Notes: generated from the letters alone by a model not told the origin. Positions 44,142-54,120 are shown, counted from the stretch's first letter. The stretch: 64,000 nt of DNA from Aquabacter sp. L1I39 (GCF_017742835.1 NZ_CP072392.1:2912387-2976386); one strand, 5' to 3'. Numbers and translations: made by a program.

Positions 44142-45980
44142 TCAGCCGGAGAATTCGGTCTCGTGGGCGAGCACGTCCTGCGCCTCCGGATTGAGCGGGC
44201 GGGCCGGCTTCTCCGGCTCGGTGAGCGGCTCGGGCTCCACCTTGCGGGGCGGCACCATGGCTCCCCCGCTGAACAAGCCCTCTTCCACCTGGCGTTCCAG
44301 ACGCAGGCGATCGCGGGCCCGCACGTCGGCTACCAGTTCGCCGACCGCATCCTTGTCGAAGCCAAGGACCTCGAGGGTCCGGCCGCCGAACGCGAAAGCC
44401 GATTCCAGCGTCTCGCGAATCTCGAACCGCACGCCCTTTCGCAGCAGGTCCATGGAATGAACCCGGTCGAAGGCGCGCACATGAAGGCTGGCATTGGGGA
44501 AAGAGCCTTGGGCGATGTCGACGATGCGGTCCGCCGATTCGCGGTCATCAACGCAGACGCAGATCACCTCCACATTTTCCGCGCCCGCCGCCCGCAGCAC
44601 ATCGAGCCGCGTGCCGTCGCCATAATAGATGTGCACGCCGAAGCGGCCCGCACTCTGAATCATCTCCACGTCATTGTCGATGATGGTGACCTGCACGCCT
44701 TCCGCCAACAGGCACTGGGCCACGATCTGTCCGAATCGGCCGAAGCCGATCACCAGCACACGCCCATTGGCCTCGGAAAAGTCATCGGCCTCCCGCTCGG
44801 GCGTCTCCTTCTTGAACCGGGGCAGGAGCCTATTGATGGCGGAAAAGACCAGCGGGCCGATCATCATCGTCATCGCCGCGATGGCGGTCAGGAACTCCGC
44901 CTGCTCCTTGCCGAGAATGCCGTTGGACAAGGCCAAGGGAAACAGCACGAAGGCGAACTCTCCCGCCGGCATCAGCACGGCGCCGGCTTTGAGGGCCTCG
45001 GTCCTGGTGTTGTGGTCGCCGCGATAGAGCAGGAACACCACCAGAAACTTGATGAAGGTGATGAGCACCGCCGCGCCGGTGATGGCGCCGAGATGGGTCA
45101 GCACCAGATGGAGGTCCAGCGTCATGCCCACGCCCATGAAGAACATGGAGAGGAGCAGGCCGCGGAACGCCTCGATATTGGCTTCCAGCTCGTGGCGGAA
45201 GGTGCTTTCCGACAGCAGCAGCCCCGCCAGGAAAGCGCCCAGAGCCATGGACAGGCCAGCCGCCGCCATCAGGCCCGCTGCCCCTAGCACCACCAAAAGG
45301 GCCGCCGCCGTCATCGCCTCCCGCGCGCCGGAGCGCGCCAGCACGCGAAACAGCGGGTTCAGCAGGTAGCGCCCGGCCACCACGATCACCACCACCGCCG
45401 AAATGGCAGCAAGGGCCTGAAGCAAGGTGCCGATGGGATCCGCCGGCAAGTCCTGCTTGGCGGTGGCGAGCAGAGGCACCAGCGCCAGCAACGGGACGAT
45501 GGCAATGTCCTGGAACAGGAGGATGGAAAAGGCACGCTGGCCGTAGCCGCTCTGCAGGTCTCCGCGCTCGGTAAGAAGCTGCAGCGCGATGGAAGTGGCG
45601 GACATGGCGAGCGCCATGCCGGAAATCACCGCGCCGGCAATGGTGAACCCGCGCGACCAGGCAACGCCCGCGATCAGAACCCCGGTGACCAGGAGCTGAG
45701 CGGTGCCCAGGCCGAAAATGTAGCGGCCCATGGACAGCAACCGGGAGGGCTGAAGCTCCATGCCGATCAGGAAGAGCAGAAGCACCACGCCCAGTTCGGC
45801 GACCGTGATGACGGTGCCGGGATCGGCCACATTGAAACCGGCGGGGCCGATAGCGATTCCCGCCGCCAGATAGCCGACCACCGGAGACAGGCCGAGCCGC
45901 TTGGCCAAGGGCACGGAAATGACGGCGGCCGCGAGGAAGGCCAGGGCGCTCAGGAACAGTGTGTGATCGGTCCCGTGCAT
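44142..45980 (-). CDS. Kef-type cation:proton antiporter with RCK/TrkA-N domain
   Basis: The 612-residue protein has a 12-13-helix CPA2 exchanger domain (~1-385, GIAIGPAGFNVADPGTV, LLLFLIGMELQP, GMALAMSATSIALQLL, ALLLSES-type region) and a cytosolic NAD-binding RCK domain (VLVIGFGRFGQIVAQ, from ~405). A charged Pro/Glu tail ends it. Kef proteins release K+ and are gated by glutathione adducts; gshA nearby is suggestive only. ATG 45980 is chosen with an AGGAGG upstream; the frame extends 16 codons further. Confidence 0.92.
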   Translation of the reverse strand: MHGTDHTLFLSALAFLAAAVISVPLAKRLGLSPVVGYLAAGIAIGPAGFNVADPGTVITVAELGVVLLLFLIGMELQPSRLLSMGRYIFGLGTAQLLVTGVLIAGVAWSRGFTIAGAVISGMALAMSATSIALQLLTERGDLQSGYGQRAFSILLFQDIAIVPLLALVPLLATAKQDLPADPIGTLLQALAAISAVVVIVVAGRYLLNPLFRVLARSGAREAMTAAALLVVLGAAGLMAAAGLSMALGAFLAGLLLSESTFRHELEANIEAFRGLLLSMFFMGVGMTLDLHLVLTHLGAITGAAVLITFIKFLVVFLLYRGDHNTRTEALKAGAVLMPAGEFAFVLFPLALSNGILGKEQAEFLTAIAAMTMMIGPLVFSAINRLLPRFKKETPEREADDFSEANGRVLVIGFGRFGQIVAQCLLAEGVQVTIIDNDVEMIQSAGRFGVHIYYGDGTRLDVLRAAGAENVEVICVCVDDRESADRIVDIAQGSFPNASLHVRAFDRVHSMDLLRKGVRFEIRETLESAFAFGGRTLEVLGFDKDAVGELVADVRARDRLRLERQVEEGLFSGGAMVPPRKVEPEPLTEPEKPARPLNPEAQDVLAHETEFSG

Positions 45981-46052
45981 CCCAGCCTGCCTCCTGCCAC
46001 GCCCACGTCCACTCCTTCTGCCGGCCAAGAATGGCCAAACCTAGCCTCGGAG

Positions 46053-46088
46053 CGGGAAAAATTGTGCGACGCAGCGAGCGCTGCGTCA
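46053..46088 (-). terminator. Rho-independent terminator after the ialB-like gene
   Basis: GACGCAGCG (46068-46076) pairs with CGCTGCGTC (46079-46087), and on the minus strand the stem is followed within a few bases by a run of five T residues (46061-46057). Confidence 0.8.
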
Positions 46089-46090
46089 CC

Positions 46091-46693
46091 TCATTTCAGA
46101 GCGTCAAAGCCGGGGCCGAATCCATTCAGGCTGAGCGGTATTCCAATGCCCTCTTCGGGCGTCTGGAAGATGATGAAAGTGGCCTGCTTGCCATTGCGCA
46201 GGCGATTGACCAGCGCATCATCCATCACCACCTCAGCCACGCAACCATTGGGCAGGCAGCGCACAAATCCGGCGCGGCCCACATCCTGGTCGTCAATCTT
46301 CAAGCCGAGGCCCGAGGGAATGAGCACGCCGAGCGGCGCCAGCACGCGCAACAGGCGACTCTTCTGGTCAGCGGTCTTCAGGACGATGACGGTGAGGCCC
46401 ACATTGGGCCGGTCCTCAGCCTGAACGCTCTGCAAAAGCACGCATTGCTCGCCCTGCGCCCCGGGCGGGGTATCGCAGCGAATCTGCCAGTCATTGTAAA
46501 CCTGCTTGACGGTTCCCTGCGCATGGGCGGCCGGAGCCCCCATCACCAGAAGCACCGCCGCGAAGACCCCGAGGAGGAGCGCCTGGGCCTTGCCCGAGAT
46601 CCGGCGCAGCTGTGGCGCACCTTGCTGGGCGATGCTGCAGGCGCGAGCGCCTGGCGACTTGCGGGCATCGCCCCGCGACAACATGAACCCCAT
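46091..46693 (-). CDS. Invasion-associated locus B (IalB) family protein
   Basis: The 200-residue secreted protein has a late hydrophobic leader (~45-65, ALLLGVFAAVLLVMGAPAAHA). The IalB core follows: VKQVYNDWQIRCDTPPG, QCVLLQSVQAE, GLKIDDQD-type segment and a conserved cysteine pair in FVRCLPNGCVAEV. The family is widespread in rhizobia and not specific to invasion. ATG 46693 or 46684 fits; a longer frame upstream is probably non-coding. It is divergent from the cox operon. Confidence 0.85.
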   Translation of the reverse strand: MGFMLSRGDARKSPGARACSIAQQGAPQLRRISGKAQALLLGVFAAVLLVMGAPAAHAQGTVKQVYNDWQIRCDTPPGAQGEQCVLLQSVQAEDRPNVGLTVIVLKTADQKSRLLRVLAPLGVLIPSGLGLKIDDQDVGRAGFVRCLPNGCVAEVVMDDALVNRLRNGKQATFIIFQTPEEGIGIPLSLNGFGPGFDALK

Positions 46694-47135
46694 TGGCTCC
46701 CGGCTCCAAATCCTGGCGGCATGGCCGCATGTCGGCGACGACGCGACTTTCGTCGGCCCCCGCAGGGTTTCGCTTAAAAGGCTGACCGTCCGTGTCAAGA
46801 ATGCGGCGGCATGTTTTGCCGCGAAATGCGCATTCGGCCCCGATTCGCACAGACACGGAGCGGTGAGCGAGGTGTCCGACGACACGCGGGGGGTATCGGC
46901 GGAGGCGGGGAATGGGGCGCGAAAGGGGTCCATTCCCCAACGGAATGGCGCCACAGGGTGCCGACTTTCTGTCGCATCGTGCGCCCCAGTGTCTCAATTG
47001 CGGGACCCCCCGAATTGTGTTTGATGTAAATCAAAGATAGGGCGCTCAGGCCAATCCGCCGCATTCGTCTTTGGTCGCGGGATGCCATAACGTAAGGAAC
47101 AGCAAGGGATTGCTGTTCAGGGAGACATCATCGCC
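46694..47135. other. Divergent control region between ialB-like gene and cox operon
   Basis: 442 bases with no supported gene. It contains a perfect FNR/FixK-type palindrome (separate entry) and, just before it, an imperfect inverted repeat AATT-CGGG/CCCG-AATT at 46996-47016. Confidence 0.5.
47020..47035. promoter_or_regulatory. FNR/FixK-type box upstream of the cox operon
   Basis: TTTGATGTAAATCAAA is a perfect palindrome matching the FNR/FixK consensus TTGAT-N4-ATCAA. It is centred about 108 bases before the coxB start, so the operon is probably controlled by an oxygen- or nitrogen-oxide-responsive Crp/Fnr protein. Confidence 0.8.
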
Positions 47136-48002
47136 ATGAGACAGTCCGTTCGCTCTGCCCTTCTCGCCCTGGCCACTACGGCCGGCGTGAGTCTGTCGGG
47201 TGCGACTGCGTGGGCCGGCATGGGTCAGCCGTCGGATTGGCAGATCAACCTCCAGGGGGCGGCAACGCCCGTCATGGAGAGCATCCACTCGTTCAACACC
47301 TTCATCCTGGTCATCATCACCGCCATCGTGCTGTTCGTGATGGTGCTGCTGGCGATCGTGATGGTGCGGTTCAACGAGCGTGCCAACCCGGTGCCCTCCA
47401 AGACCTCGCACAACACCATGATCGAAGTGGCCTGGACCGTGGTCCCGGTGATGATCCTGGTGGCGATCGCCATCCCCTCTTTCCGCCTGCTGCATCTTGA
47501 GCTCAACATTCCCCAGCCGGACATCACCGTGAAGGTGACGGGCCACCAGTGGTACTGGTCCTATGAATATCCGGATAATGGCGGGTTCAGCTTCGATTCC
47601 CTCATGGTCGCTGACAAGGACCTGAAGCCCGGCCAGCCGCGTCTGTTGGCGGTGGATAACGAGGTCGTGGTGCCGGTGAACAAGAATGTGCGCATCCAGG
47701 TGACGGCCGCGGATGTGATCCATTCCTTCGCCGTTCCCTCCTTCGGCGTGAAGATCGACGCGCTGCCGGGGCGGCTGAACGAGTCGTGGTTCAAGGCCAC
47801 CAAGGAAGGCATCTATTACGGCCAGTGCTCCGAATTGTGCGGGCGCGACCATGCCTTCATGCCCATCGCGGTGCGCGTGGTGAGCGAGGACGCCTTCAAC
47901 CAGTGGATCGCCCAGGCGAAGCAGAAATATGCGCAGGCCCCCACGCCGGTGCGCACCGCAGAGGAAGGCGTGCGCTTCCAGCTGGCGGACGCCGCACGCT
48001 GA
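47136..48002 (+). CDS. coxB: Cytochrome c oxidase subunit II
   Basis: The 288-residue subunit receives electrons from cytochrome c through CuA. A signal peptide (1-27), two membrane helices (~52-78 and ~98-118) and a periplasmic cupredoxin domain are visible. CuA ligands are His196, Cys231, Glu233, Cys235, His239 and Met242 (CSELCGRDHAFM). The aromatic patch HQWYWSYEYP is present. No fused cytochrome c domain follows. It is the first gene of the aa3 oxidase operon. Confidence 0.98.
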   Translation: MRQSVRSALLALATTAGVSLSGATAWAGMGQPSDWQINLQGAATPVMESIHSFNTFILVIITAIVLFVMVLLAIVMVRFNERANPVPSKTSHNTMIEVAWTVVPVMILVAIAIPSFRLLHLELNIPQPDITVKVTGHQWYWSYEYPDNGGFSFDSLMVADKDLKPGQPRLLAVDNEVVVPVNKNVRIQVTAADVIHSFAVPSFGVKIDALPGRLNESWFKATKEGIYYGQCSELCGRDHAFMPIAVRVVSEDAFNQWIAQAKQKYAQAPTPVRTAEEGVRFQLADAAR

Positions 48003-48105
48003 GCTCCAGCCCGGCCGCGCGCCGGGCCCATGTGCGCGGACGCTGGTGCCCGCGATGAAACTCGATTGAGACAAGACGGAAACGTCGAAGACTGAGGACT
48101 GTGCC

Positions 48106-49722
48106 ATGGCCAGCCACGGGTATGCGGCTCACGCCGATCACGCCGACGACCATCACACCCCCACAGGGTGGAAGCGGTGGGTGTTTTCCACCAACAATAA
48201 GGACATCGGCATCATGTACCTGATCTTCGCCCTGGTGGCGGGGATCGTGGGTGGCGCCCTGTCCATCGGCATCCGCATGGAGCTGATGGAACCGGGGCTG
48301 CAATATTTCAAGAATCCTCAGACCTTTAACGTCTTCACCACGGGCCACGGCCTCATCATGATCTTCTTCATGGTGATGCCCGCGCTGATCGGCGGCTACG
48401 GCAACTATTTCGTGCCGCTGATGATCGGCGCGCCGGATACCGCCTTCCCGCGCATCAACAACATCGCCTTCTGGCTGATGCCGCCCGCCTTCGCGCTGGC
48501 CATCATCTCGCTGTTCGTTGAAGGCGCGGCCGGCTCCAATGGCTTCGGCGGCGGCTGGACCATCTACCCGCCTTTGTCGTCCAAGCTCGGCCATCCCGGC
48601 CCGGCCATGGACCTGCTGATCTTCGCGCTGCACGTGTCGGGCGCGTCGTCGATCCTCGGTGCCATCAATCTCATCACCACCATCTTCAACATGCGCGCTC
48701 CGGGCATGACGCTGCACAAGATGCCGCTGTTCGCCTGGTCGCAGCTGATCACCGCCTTCCTGCTGCTCCTGTCGCTCCCCGTGCTGGCTGGCGCCATCAC
48801 CATGCTGCTGACGGACCGCAATTTCGGCACCACCTTCTTCGATCCGGCCGGCGGTGGCGATCCGATCCTGTTCCAGCACCTGTTCTGGTTCTTCGGGCAT
48901 CCGGAAGTCTACATCCTGATCCTGCCCGGCTTCGGCATCGTTTCCCACATTGTCTCCACCTTCGCCCGCAAGCCCGTCTTCGGCTATCTCGGCATGGCCT
49001 ATGCCATGGTCGCCATCGGCGTGGTGGGCTTCGTGGTGTGGGCGCACCACATGTATACGGTGGGCCTGTCCGCCGCGACGCAGTCCTACTTTGTCGCCGC
49101 CACCATGATCATCGCGGTGCCCACGGGCGTGAAGATCTTTTCCTGGATCGCCACCATGTGGGGCGGCTCGGTGCAGTTCCGCACGCCCATGCTGTGGGCC
49201 ATCGGGTTCATCTTCCTGTTCACCGTGGGCGGCGTGACCGGCGTTGTGCTCTCCAATGCGGGCATCGACCGCTCGCTGCATGACACCTATTACGTGGTCG
49301 CCCACTTCCACTATGTGCTGTCGTTGGGCGCCGTGTTCGCCATCTTCGCGGGCTGGTACTACTGGTTCCCGAAGATGAGCGGCTACATGATCCCGGAATT
49401 CTGGGGCAAGCTGCACTTCTGGGTCACGTTCGTCGGCGTGAACATGATCTTCTTCCCGCAGCACTTCCTCGGCCTTGCCGGCATGCCGCGCCGCTATGTG
49501 GACTATCCCGATGCGTTCGCGCACTGGAACTACATCTCGTCCATTGGCTCCTACATTTCGGGCTTCGCCGTGCTGATCTTCCTGACCGGTATCTTCGTCG
49601 CCTTCCGCCGGAAGGAACTGGCCGGCCCCAATCCGTGGGGCGCGGGTGCCACGACCCTGGAATGGACACTGTCCTCCCCGCCGCCCTTCCACGCCTTCGA
49701 GGTCCTGCCGCGGATCAAGTGA
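48106..49722 (+). CDS. coxA: Cytochrome c oxidase subunit I (aa3 type)
   Basis: The 538-residue catalytic subunit has 12 helices. [17 protein letters not shown] holds a haem a ligand; [17 protein letters not shown] includes the CuB histidine and cross-linked tyrosine; [11 protein letters not shown] supplies the other CuB histidines. [16 protein letters not shown] has the K-channel lysine, and [17 protein letters not shown] holds the haem a3/a histidines. It reduces oxygen and pumps protons. It lies 103 bases after coxB; a small hairpin (48009-48027) sits between them. Confidence 0.99.
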   Translation: MASHGYAAHADHADDHHTPTGWKRWVFSTNNKDIGIMYLIFALVAGIVGGALSIGIRMELMEPGLQYFKNPQTFNVFTTGHGLIMIFFMVMPALIGGYGNYFVPLMIGAPDTAFPRINNIAFWLMPPAFALAIISLFVEGAAGSNGFGGGWTIYPPLSSKLGHPGPAMDLLIFALHVSGASSILGAINLITTIFNMRAPGMTLHKMPLFAWSQLITAFLLLLSLPVLAGAITMLLTDRNFGTTFFDPAGGGDPILFQHLFWFFGHPEVYILILPGFGIVSHIVSTFARKPVFGYLGMAYAMVAIGVVGFVVWAHHMYTVGLSAATQSYFVAATMIIAVPTGVKIFSWIATMWGGSVQFRTPMLWAIGFIFLFTVGGVTGVVLSNAGIDRSLHDTYYVVAHFHYVLSLGAVFAIFAGWYYWFPKMSGYMIPEFWGKLHFWVTFVGVNMIFFPQHFLGLAGMPRRYVDYPDAFAHWNYISSIGSYISGFAVLIFLTGIFVAFRRKELAGPNPWGAGATTLEWTLSSPPPFHAFEVLPRIK

Positions 49723-49902
49723 GGCTTGAAACCGGGCGACGCGACCGCCGCGCCGCCCGCTGCTCTTCCGGCGCGCTCCGGTGCAGCCGGGGCCGGCAAG
49801 GGAGAGCGGGGTGGTGGTCCCTGTCTGCCGCCAATGGTGCTAGGATGAGCCAGATGCATCGCATCGGCTGAGCGGGGTGCCCCAAGGGGCGGAGTGATCT
49901 GA

Positions 49903-50847
49903 ATGAGTGACGTGAGTGCCAGCATCGACCAGTCGAACGGCGCGGCCATCGCCCCCGATGTGGGCGGCGGGCTTGCCTCGCCCGGAGACTATGTGGCGCT
50001 TCTGAAACCGCGGGTGATGTCGCTCGTGGTGTTCACGGCGCTGGTCGGTCTCGTGCGCGCGCCGGATCATGTCCATCCGGTGATCGCCTTTACCGCCATT
50101 CTGTGCATCGCGGTGGGTGCCGGCGCGGCGGGTGCCCTGAACATGTGGTGGGATGCCGACATCGACGCGGTGATGTCGCGCACCCGCAAGCGTCCCATCC
50201 CTGCCGGCAAGGTGACGCCGCAGGAGGCGCTGGCTTTCGGGCTCACGCTGTCGGCCTTCTCGGTCGGCGTGCTCGGCCTCCTGGTGAATGCGCTGGCGGG
50301 TGCGCTGCTGGCCTTCACCATCTTCTTCTACGTGGTGATCTACACCATGTGGCTGAAGCGCTCGACGCCGCAGAACATCGTCATCGGCGGCGCCGCCGGC
50401 GCCTTCCCGCCCATGGTGGCCTGGGCGGCCGCGTCCGGCTCGGTGAGCCTGGAAAGCCTGCTGCTGGTGGCCATCATTTTCTTCTGGACGCCGCCCCATT
50501 TCTGGGCGCTCGCCCTCTACCGGGCCGATGACTATGCCCGCGCTGGAGTTCCGATGCTGCCGGTGACGGCCGGTCCGGACGAAACGCGCCGGCAGATCCT
50601 GCTCTACACGCTGTTCCTGGTGCCGCTCGCTCTGTCGCCGGTGGCGCTTGGATATGCCGGTCTCGCCTATGCCGTCGTGGCTGCGCTCACCGGTGCGGGA
50701 ATGATCTGGCTGGCGGTGGATGTCTATCGCCGCCGTGCGGGGGCCGAGGCTGTGAAGGCGGCCAAGCGCCTGTTCGGGTTCTCCATCCTCTATCTCTTCC
50801 TGCTCTTCGCCACCTTGCTGGTGGAAGCGCTCGTGACGAGGATTTGA
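49903..50847 (+). CDS. ctaB: Protohaem IX farnesyltransferase (haem O synthase)
   Basis: The 314-residue UbiA-family membrane enzyme adds a farnesyl chain to haem B, the first step to haem A. It has [37 protein letters not shown] with the first Asp-rich motif, and [15 protein letters not shown] with the second. About nine helices are predicted. It is 180 bases after coxA and followed after three bases by the small cox protein gene. Confidence 0.97.
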   Translation: MSDVSASIDQSNGAAIAPDVGGGLASPGDYVALLKPRVMSLVVFTALVGLVRAPDHVHPVIAFTAILCIAVGAGAAGALNMWWDADIDAVMSRTRKRPIPAGKVTPQEALAFGLTLSAFSVGVLGLLVNALAGALLAFTIFFYVVIYTMWLKRSTPQNIVIGGAAGAFPPMVAWAAASGSVSLESLLLVAIIFFWTPPHFWALALYRADDYARAGVPMLPVTAGPDETRRQILLYTLFLVPLALSPVALGYAGLAYAVVAALTGAGMIWLAVDVYRRRAGAEAVKAAKRLFGFSILYLFLLFATLLVEALVTRI

Positions 50848-50850
50848 GGC

Positions 50851-51030
50851 GTGGCGAAGGAGAAGAAGGAGCCGCCGCGCGAGGATGGCGTGGTGCTGAC
50901 GGAAGAGCAGGCCAAGCGGCGGCGGGCACGCAATATCGCCATCGCCGCGGTGCTCGGGTTCCTGGTGGTGCTGTTTTATGTGGTCACCATCGTGAAGCTG
51001 GGTCCCAATGTCTTGAACCGCCCGCTGTGA
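50851..51030 (+). CDS. Small single-pass cox-operon protein (CoxF-like)
   Basis: A 59-residue frame starts at GTG 50851: a charged N-terminus (AKEKKEPPREDGVVLTEEQ, RRRARN), then one membrane helix (IAIAAVLGFLVVLFYVVTIVKLG) and a short PNVLNRPL tail. A protein of this size and layout regularly sits between ctaB and ctaG in rhizobial cox operons. It is easily missed because of its length and GTG start. It starts three bases after ctaB and probably aids oxidase assembly. Confidence 0.88.
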   Translation: MAKEKKEPPREDGVVLTEEQAKRRRARNIAIAAVLGFLVVLFYVVTIVKLGPNVLNRPL

Positions 51031-51060
51031 CGGGCTGGCGTGAAGGAGAGAGGGCAGGAC

Positions 51061-51693
51061 ATGGACGGTGAAGGCGCAAACGGGGGGGCTGGGAACGTGG
51101 AACGGCGCAAGCCGCGGCACGGGCTCGTCGCTGCGGCGTGCGTTGGCTTTGTCGCCGCCATGGGGGCCGCCGCCTATGCCTCCGTTCCGCTCTACACCAT
51201 GTTCTGCTCGCTGACCGGCTTTGGCGGCGCCACGCGCGTCGGCACCGCTGCGCCGGAGACGGTCATCGACCGCAGCATGAAGATCCGGTTCGATGCCAAT
51301 GTGGCCCCCGGACTGCCCTGGGAGTTCAAGCCCGAGCAGCGCGAGGTGGAGGTGAAGGTCGGCGAGACCAAGATGGTCTATTACCTCGCGGCCAACCAGG
51401 CCGGCGCGCCCACCTACGGCAATGCCACCTACAATGTCACTCCCGCCCAGGCCGGCTTCTATTTCGTGAAGATGCAGTGCTTCTGCTTCAACGAGCAGGT
51501 GCTGGAGGGCAAGGAAAAGGTGGACATGCCGGTGGTCTTCTTCATCGACCCCGCCATCGAGCAGGACGAGGACCTGAAGAGTGTGAAGACCATTACGCTC
51601 TCCTACACTTTCTTCCCCGCCAAGGCGCCGAGCCAGCCGGTGGCGCGCAATGCGGTGGGGCAGGGGACGGGCGAGGCCGGCAAGGCCATGTGA
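51061..51693 (+). CDS. ctaG: Cytochrome c oxidase assembly protein CtaG/Cox11
   Basis: The 210-residue copper chaperone inserts CuB into subunit I. After one membrane helix (~25-45, AAYASVPLYTMFCSLTGFGG) the periplasmic beta domain contains FVKMQCFCFNEQ, the Cu-binding CFC motif, and MPVVFFIDP. ATG 51061 follows an AGGAGAGAGGGCAGGAC stretch; an upstream GTG is less likely. Confidence 0.97.
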   Translation: MDGEGANGGAGNVERRKPRHGLVAAACVGFVAAMGAAAYASVPLYTMFCSLTGFGGATRVGTAAPETVIDRSMKIRFDANVAPGLPWEFKPEQREVEVKVGETKMVYYLAANQAGAPTYGNATYNVTPAQAGFYFVKMQCFCFNEQVLEGKEKVDMPVVFFIDPAIEQDEDLKSVKTITLSYTFFPAKAPSQPVARNAVGQGTGEAGKAM

Positions 51694-51891
51694 CGGCGTG
51701 CCTCATGACGGCGCGTCTCGTAGAGGCGCGTGTTGTGACGCGATGTGAATTGAACGCAGCCCGGGGGCCTTGCTGAGAGGACCGCAGGAGGCGCGAGATT
51801 TAAGAGGGGCGATCAAAGCGCGGGTGATTACACCCGGCGCCGGAACCGCGGCGATATCAGGACGGGATGACGGAAAGGGAGGCCGGGCGAC

Positions 51892-52725
51892 ATGGCCGAG
51901 GGACACGTTAAGCAACACGACTACCATATGGTGGAGCCGAGCCCGTGGCCCATCATCGGGTCCATCTCGGCCTTCATCATGACGGCGGGTGCCGTGCTGT
52001 GGATGCATGGCGGTACGGCCATTCCCATGGGCATCGGTTTCCTGGGCGTACTCTACACCATGTTCGGCTGGTGGCGGGACATGGTGCGCGAAGGCCATCA
52101 GGGCTTCCACACCCCGGTGGTGGAGATCGCCTTCCGCTATGGCATGATCCTGTTCATCGCCTCCGAGGTGATGTTCTTCGTGGCCTGGTTCTGGGCCTTC
52201 TTCGATGCCTCGCTGTTCGCCGGCGAAGCCATCAACTATTCCCGCTTCGAGTTCACCGGCGGCGAATGGCCCCCCAAGGGAATCGAGTCGCTCGATCCCT
52301 GGCACCTGCCGCTCCTGAACACGCTCATTCTGTTGACCTCCGGCACGACCGTCACCTGGGCGCACCATGCGCTGCTGGAAGACGATCGGCAGGGCCTGAA
52401 GTGGGGCCTGGTCTGCACCGTTGTGCTCGGGGTGCTCTTCTCCACCTGCCAGGCGTTCGAGTATCTGCACGCCCATTTCGACTTCGCCGGCAACATCTAT
52501 GGCGCCACCTTCTTCATGGCCACCGGCTTCCACGGCTTCCACGTGATCGTGGGCACCCTGTTCCTGCTGGTGTGCCTGCTGCGCGCGATGAGCGGTGACT
52601 TCACCCCGAAGAAGCATTTTGGCTTCGAGGCGGCCGCCTGGTACTGGCATTTCGTTGACGTGGTTTGGCTGTTCCTCTTCACGTTCATCTATGTGTGGGG
52701 CGCCGGCTCGGGTGGCGGCCACTGA
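51892..52725 (+). CDS. coxC: Cytochrome c oxidase subunit III
   Basis: The 277-residue protein has seven helices. [19 protein letters not shown] is the typical N-terminus; [23 protein letters not shown] contains the conserved glutamate, and [16 protein letters not shown] [16 protein letters not shown] and [14 protein letters not shown] end it. It is 198 bases after ctaG. A strong terminator follows. Confidence 0.98.
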   Translation: MAEGHVKQHDYHMVEPSPWPIIGSISAFIMTAGAVLWMHGGTAIPMGIGFLGVLYTMFGWWRDMVREGHQGFHTPVVEIAFRYGMILFIASEVMFFVAWFWAFFDASLFAGEAINYSRFEFTGGEWPPKGIESLDPWHLPLLNTLILLTSGTTVTWAHHALLEDDRQGLKWGLVCTVVLGVLFSTCQAFEYLHAHFDFAGNIYGATFFMATGFHGFHVIVGTLFLLVCLLRAMSGDFTPKKHFGFEAAAWYWHFVDVVWLFLFTFIYVWGAGSGGGH

Positions 52726-52777
52726 ATGTTCGGGATGAGGCGGCGACCCGTGCGGCCCGCTTCGACCGCGACTTTTG

Positions 52778-52818
52778 ACCGCCGGCCCCTCGCATGAGAC
52801 GGCCGGCGGTTTTGTTTG
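52778..52818 (+). terminator. Rho-independent terminator after coxC
   Basis: ACCGCCGGCC (52778-52787) pairs with GGCCGGCGGT (52801-52810), followed by TTTGTTTG (the last arm base begins a TTTT run). Confidence 0.85.
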
Positions 52819-52869
52819 AAGGGGGCCGACCATCGGCGCGGTGGGCGCCGGGGCAGAGCGGGAGGGGAC

Positions 52870-53259
52870 ATGTCCACCGGTAATTATTACGCACCCGTCT
52901 CGCCCGTCGCTGCCGGCCTCGCCTGCAAATGCCCGCGTTGCGGGCGAGGAAAGCTGTTCAAGGGCTTCCTCGATGTGGCGCCCCGCTGCGAGGCGTGCGG
53001 TCTCGACTATGGCTTTATCGATGCGGGCGATGGGCCTGCGGTGTTCGTCATCCTCATTGGCGGCTTCATCGTGGTGGCCCTGGCATTCTGGGTGGAGGCT
53101 GCCTATGAGCCGCCCTTGTGGCTGCATGCCGTCTTATGGATCCCGGCCATCCTGCTGGTGACACTGGGGCTCCTGCGTCCCTTCAAGGCGCTGCTGGTCG
53201 CCTTCCAGTATCGCAACAAGGCGGCCGAGGGCCGCTTGCGGGATCATTCCGGAGAATGA
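52870..53259 (+). CDS. DUF983 protein of the cox operon
   Basis: The 129-residue protein has a zinc-ribbon-like N-terminus (Cys21, Cys24, Cys40, Cys43: CKCPRCGRGKLF and CEACGLDYGF) and two membrane helices (~55-80, ~85-110). DUF983 genes regularly sit between coxC and surf1 in alphaproteobacteria; the role is probably in oxidase biogenesis. GGAGGGG precedes ATG 52870. The stop overlaps surf1 (ATGA). Confidence 0.92.
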   Translation: MSTGNYYAPVSPVAAGLACKCPRCGRGKLFKGFLDVAPRCEACGLDYGFIDAGDGPAVFVILIGGFIVVALAFWVEAAYEPPLWLHAVLWIPAILLVTLGLLRPFKALLVAFQYRNKAAEGRLRDHSGE

Positions 53260-53990
53260 GCCGGGCCTCGTTCCTTCTCGCGTCCGCCCTGTCCCTCGTG
53301 GCCCTTGCGGTCCTGGTGGGGCTCGGCCTGTGGCAACTGGACCGCCTCGCCTGGAAAGAGGCGCTGTTGGAGATGGTTCAGGCGCGCACCTCCCAGCCGC
53401 CGGAACTCCTGCAGAAGGGAAGCTGGGAGGAGCTCACCCCAGCGGCGGACGAGTATCGGCCCGTCCAGGTGTCCGGCAGCTTCGATCACAGCCGAGAGAC
53501 GCTGCTCTATACGGTGCTGTCCGAAGGGAAGGGTCCGCTGCGCGGGCCTGGTTTCTGGGTCGTCACGCCCCTGATGCTGCCGGATGGGTCCGCCATCCTG
53601 GTCAATCGCGGCTTCGTCCCGCAGGACAACAAGGACTCGGCCACCCGCAAGGCCGGTCAGGTTGAAGGTCCGGTCATGGTGCATGGCCTCCTTCGTTTTG
53701 CGGAGGATCCGAGCTGGTTCGTCCCGGACAACCAGCCGGCGCGCAATGCCTGGTTCCGCAGGGTGCCCGCCGAAATCGCCGCCGCGCGGGGGCTGGCCGA
53801 TGCCGCCCCCTTCATGATCGATGCGGATGGGTCTCCCAATCCCGGCGGCCTGCCCCTCGGAGGGCAGACACGGGTCGAGTTTCCCAACCGCCACCTGGAA
53901 TATGCCCTCACCTGGTTCGGACTGGCGGCGACCCTGCTGGGCGTCTATGTGGCCTTCCTCGTCACCTGGCTGCGTCGCCGCAGCAGTTGA
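53256..53990 (+). CDS. surf1: SURF1-family cytochrome oxidase assembly protein
   Basis: The 244-residue protein has N- and C-terminal membrane helices (~5-25, ~215-237) around a periplasmic domain, the SURF1 layout. GLGLWQLDRLAWKEALL, GPGFWVVTPLMLPDGSAILVNRGFVP and RHLEYALTWFGLAATLL are family signatures. It helps place haem A in subunit I. ATG overlaps the DUF983 stop. Confidence 0.95.
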   Translation: MSRASFLLASALSLVALAVLVGLGLWQLDRLAWKEALLEMVQARTSQPPELLQKGSWEELTPAADEYRPVQVSGSFDHSRETLLYTVLSEGKGPLRGPGFWVVTPLMLPDGSAILVNRGFVPQDNKDSATRKAGQVEGPVMVHGLLRFAEDPSWFVPDNQPARNAWFRRVPAEIAAARGLADAAPFMIDADGSPNPGGLPLGGQTRVEFPNRHLEYALTWFGLAATLLGVYVAFLVTWLRRRSS

Positions 53991-54120
53991 GCGGGGAGGA
54001 CGACCGCCATGCAGTGTGGAGGGAGCCGGCTTTGTTGCAATGCGAAAAGCTCGGCCTCTGTGCTGTTTTCCATTGCGCCGGCAAAGCCTAGGATCGTCTG
54101 CGAGCCAGGAGGGAGCGGCG

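Noticed and set aside
47896..49692. 598-codon minus-strand open frame opposite coxA
   Set aside because: Antisense shadow of a highly conserved gene; composition is His/Glu/Gly-rich and not protein-like.
52685..52894. Small minus-strand open frames after coxC
   Set aside because: They span a terminator hairpin and two plus-strand genes and have no protein-like features.
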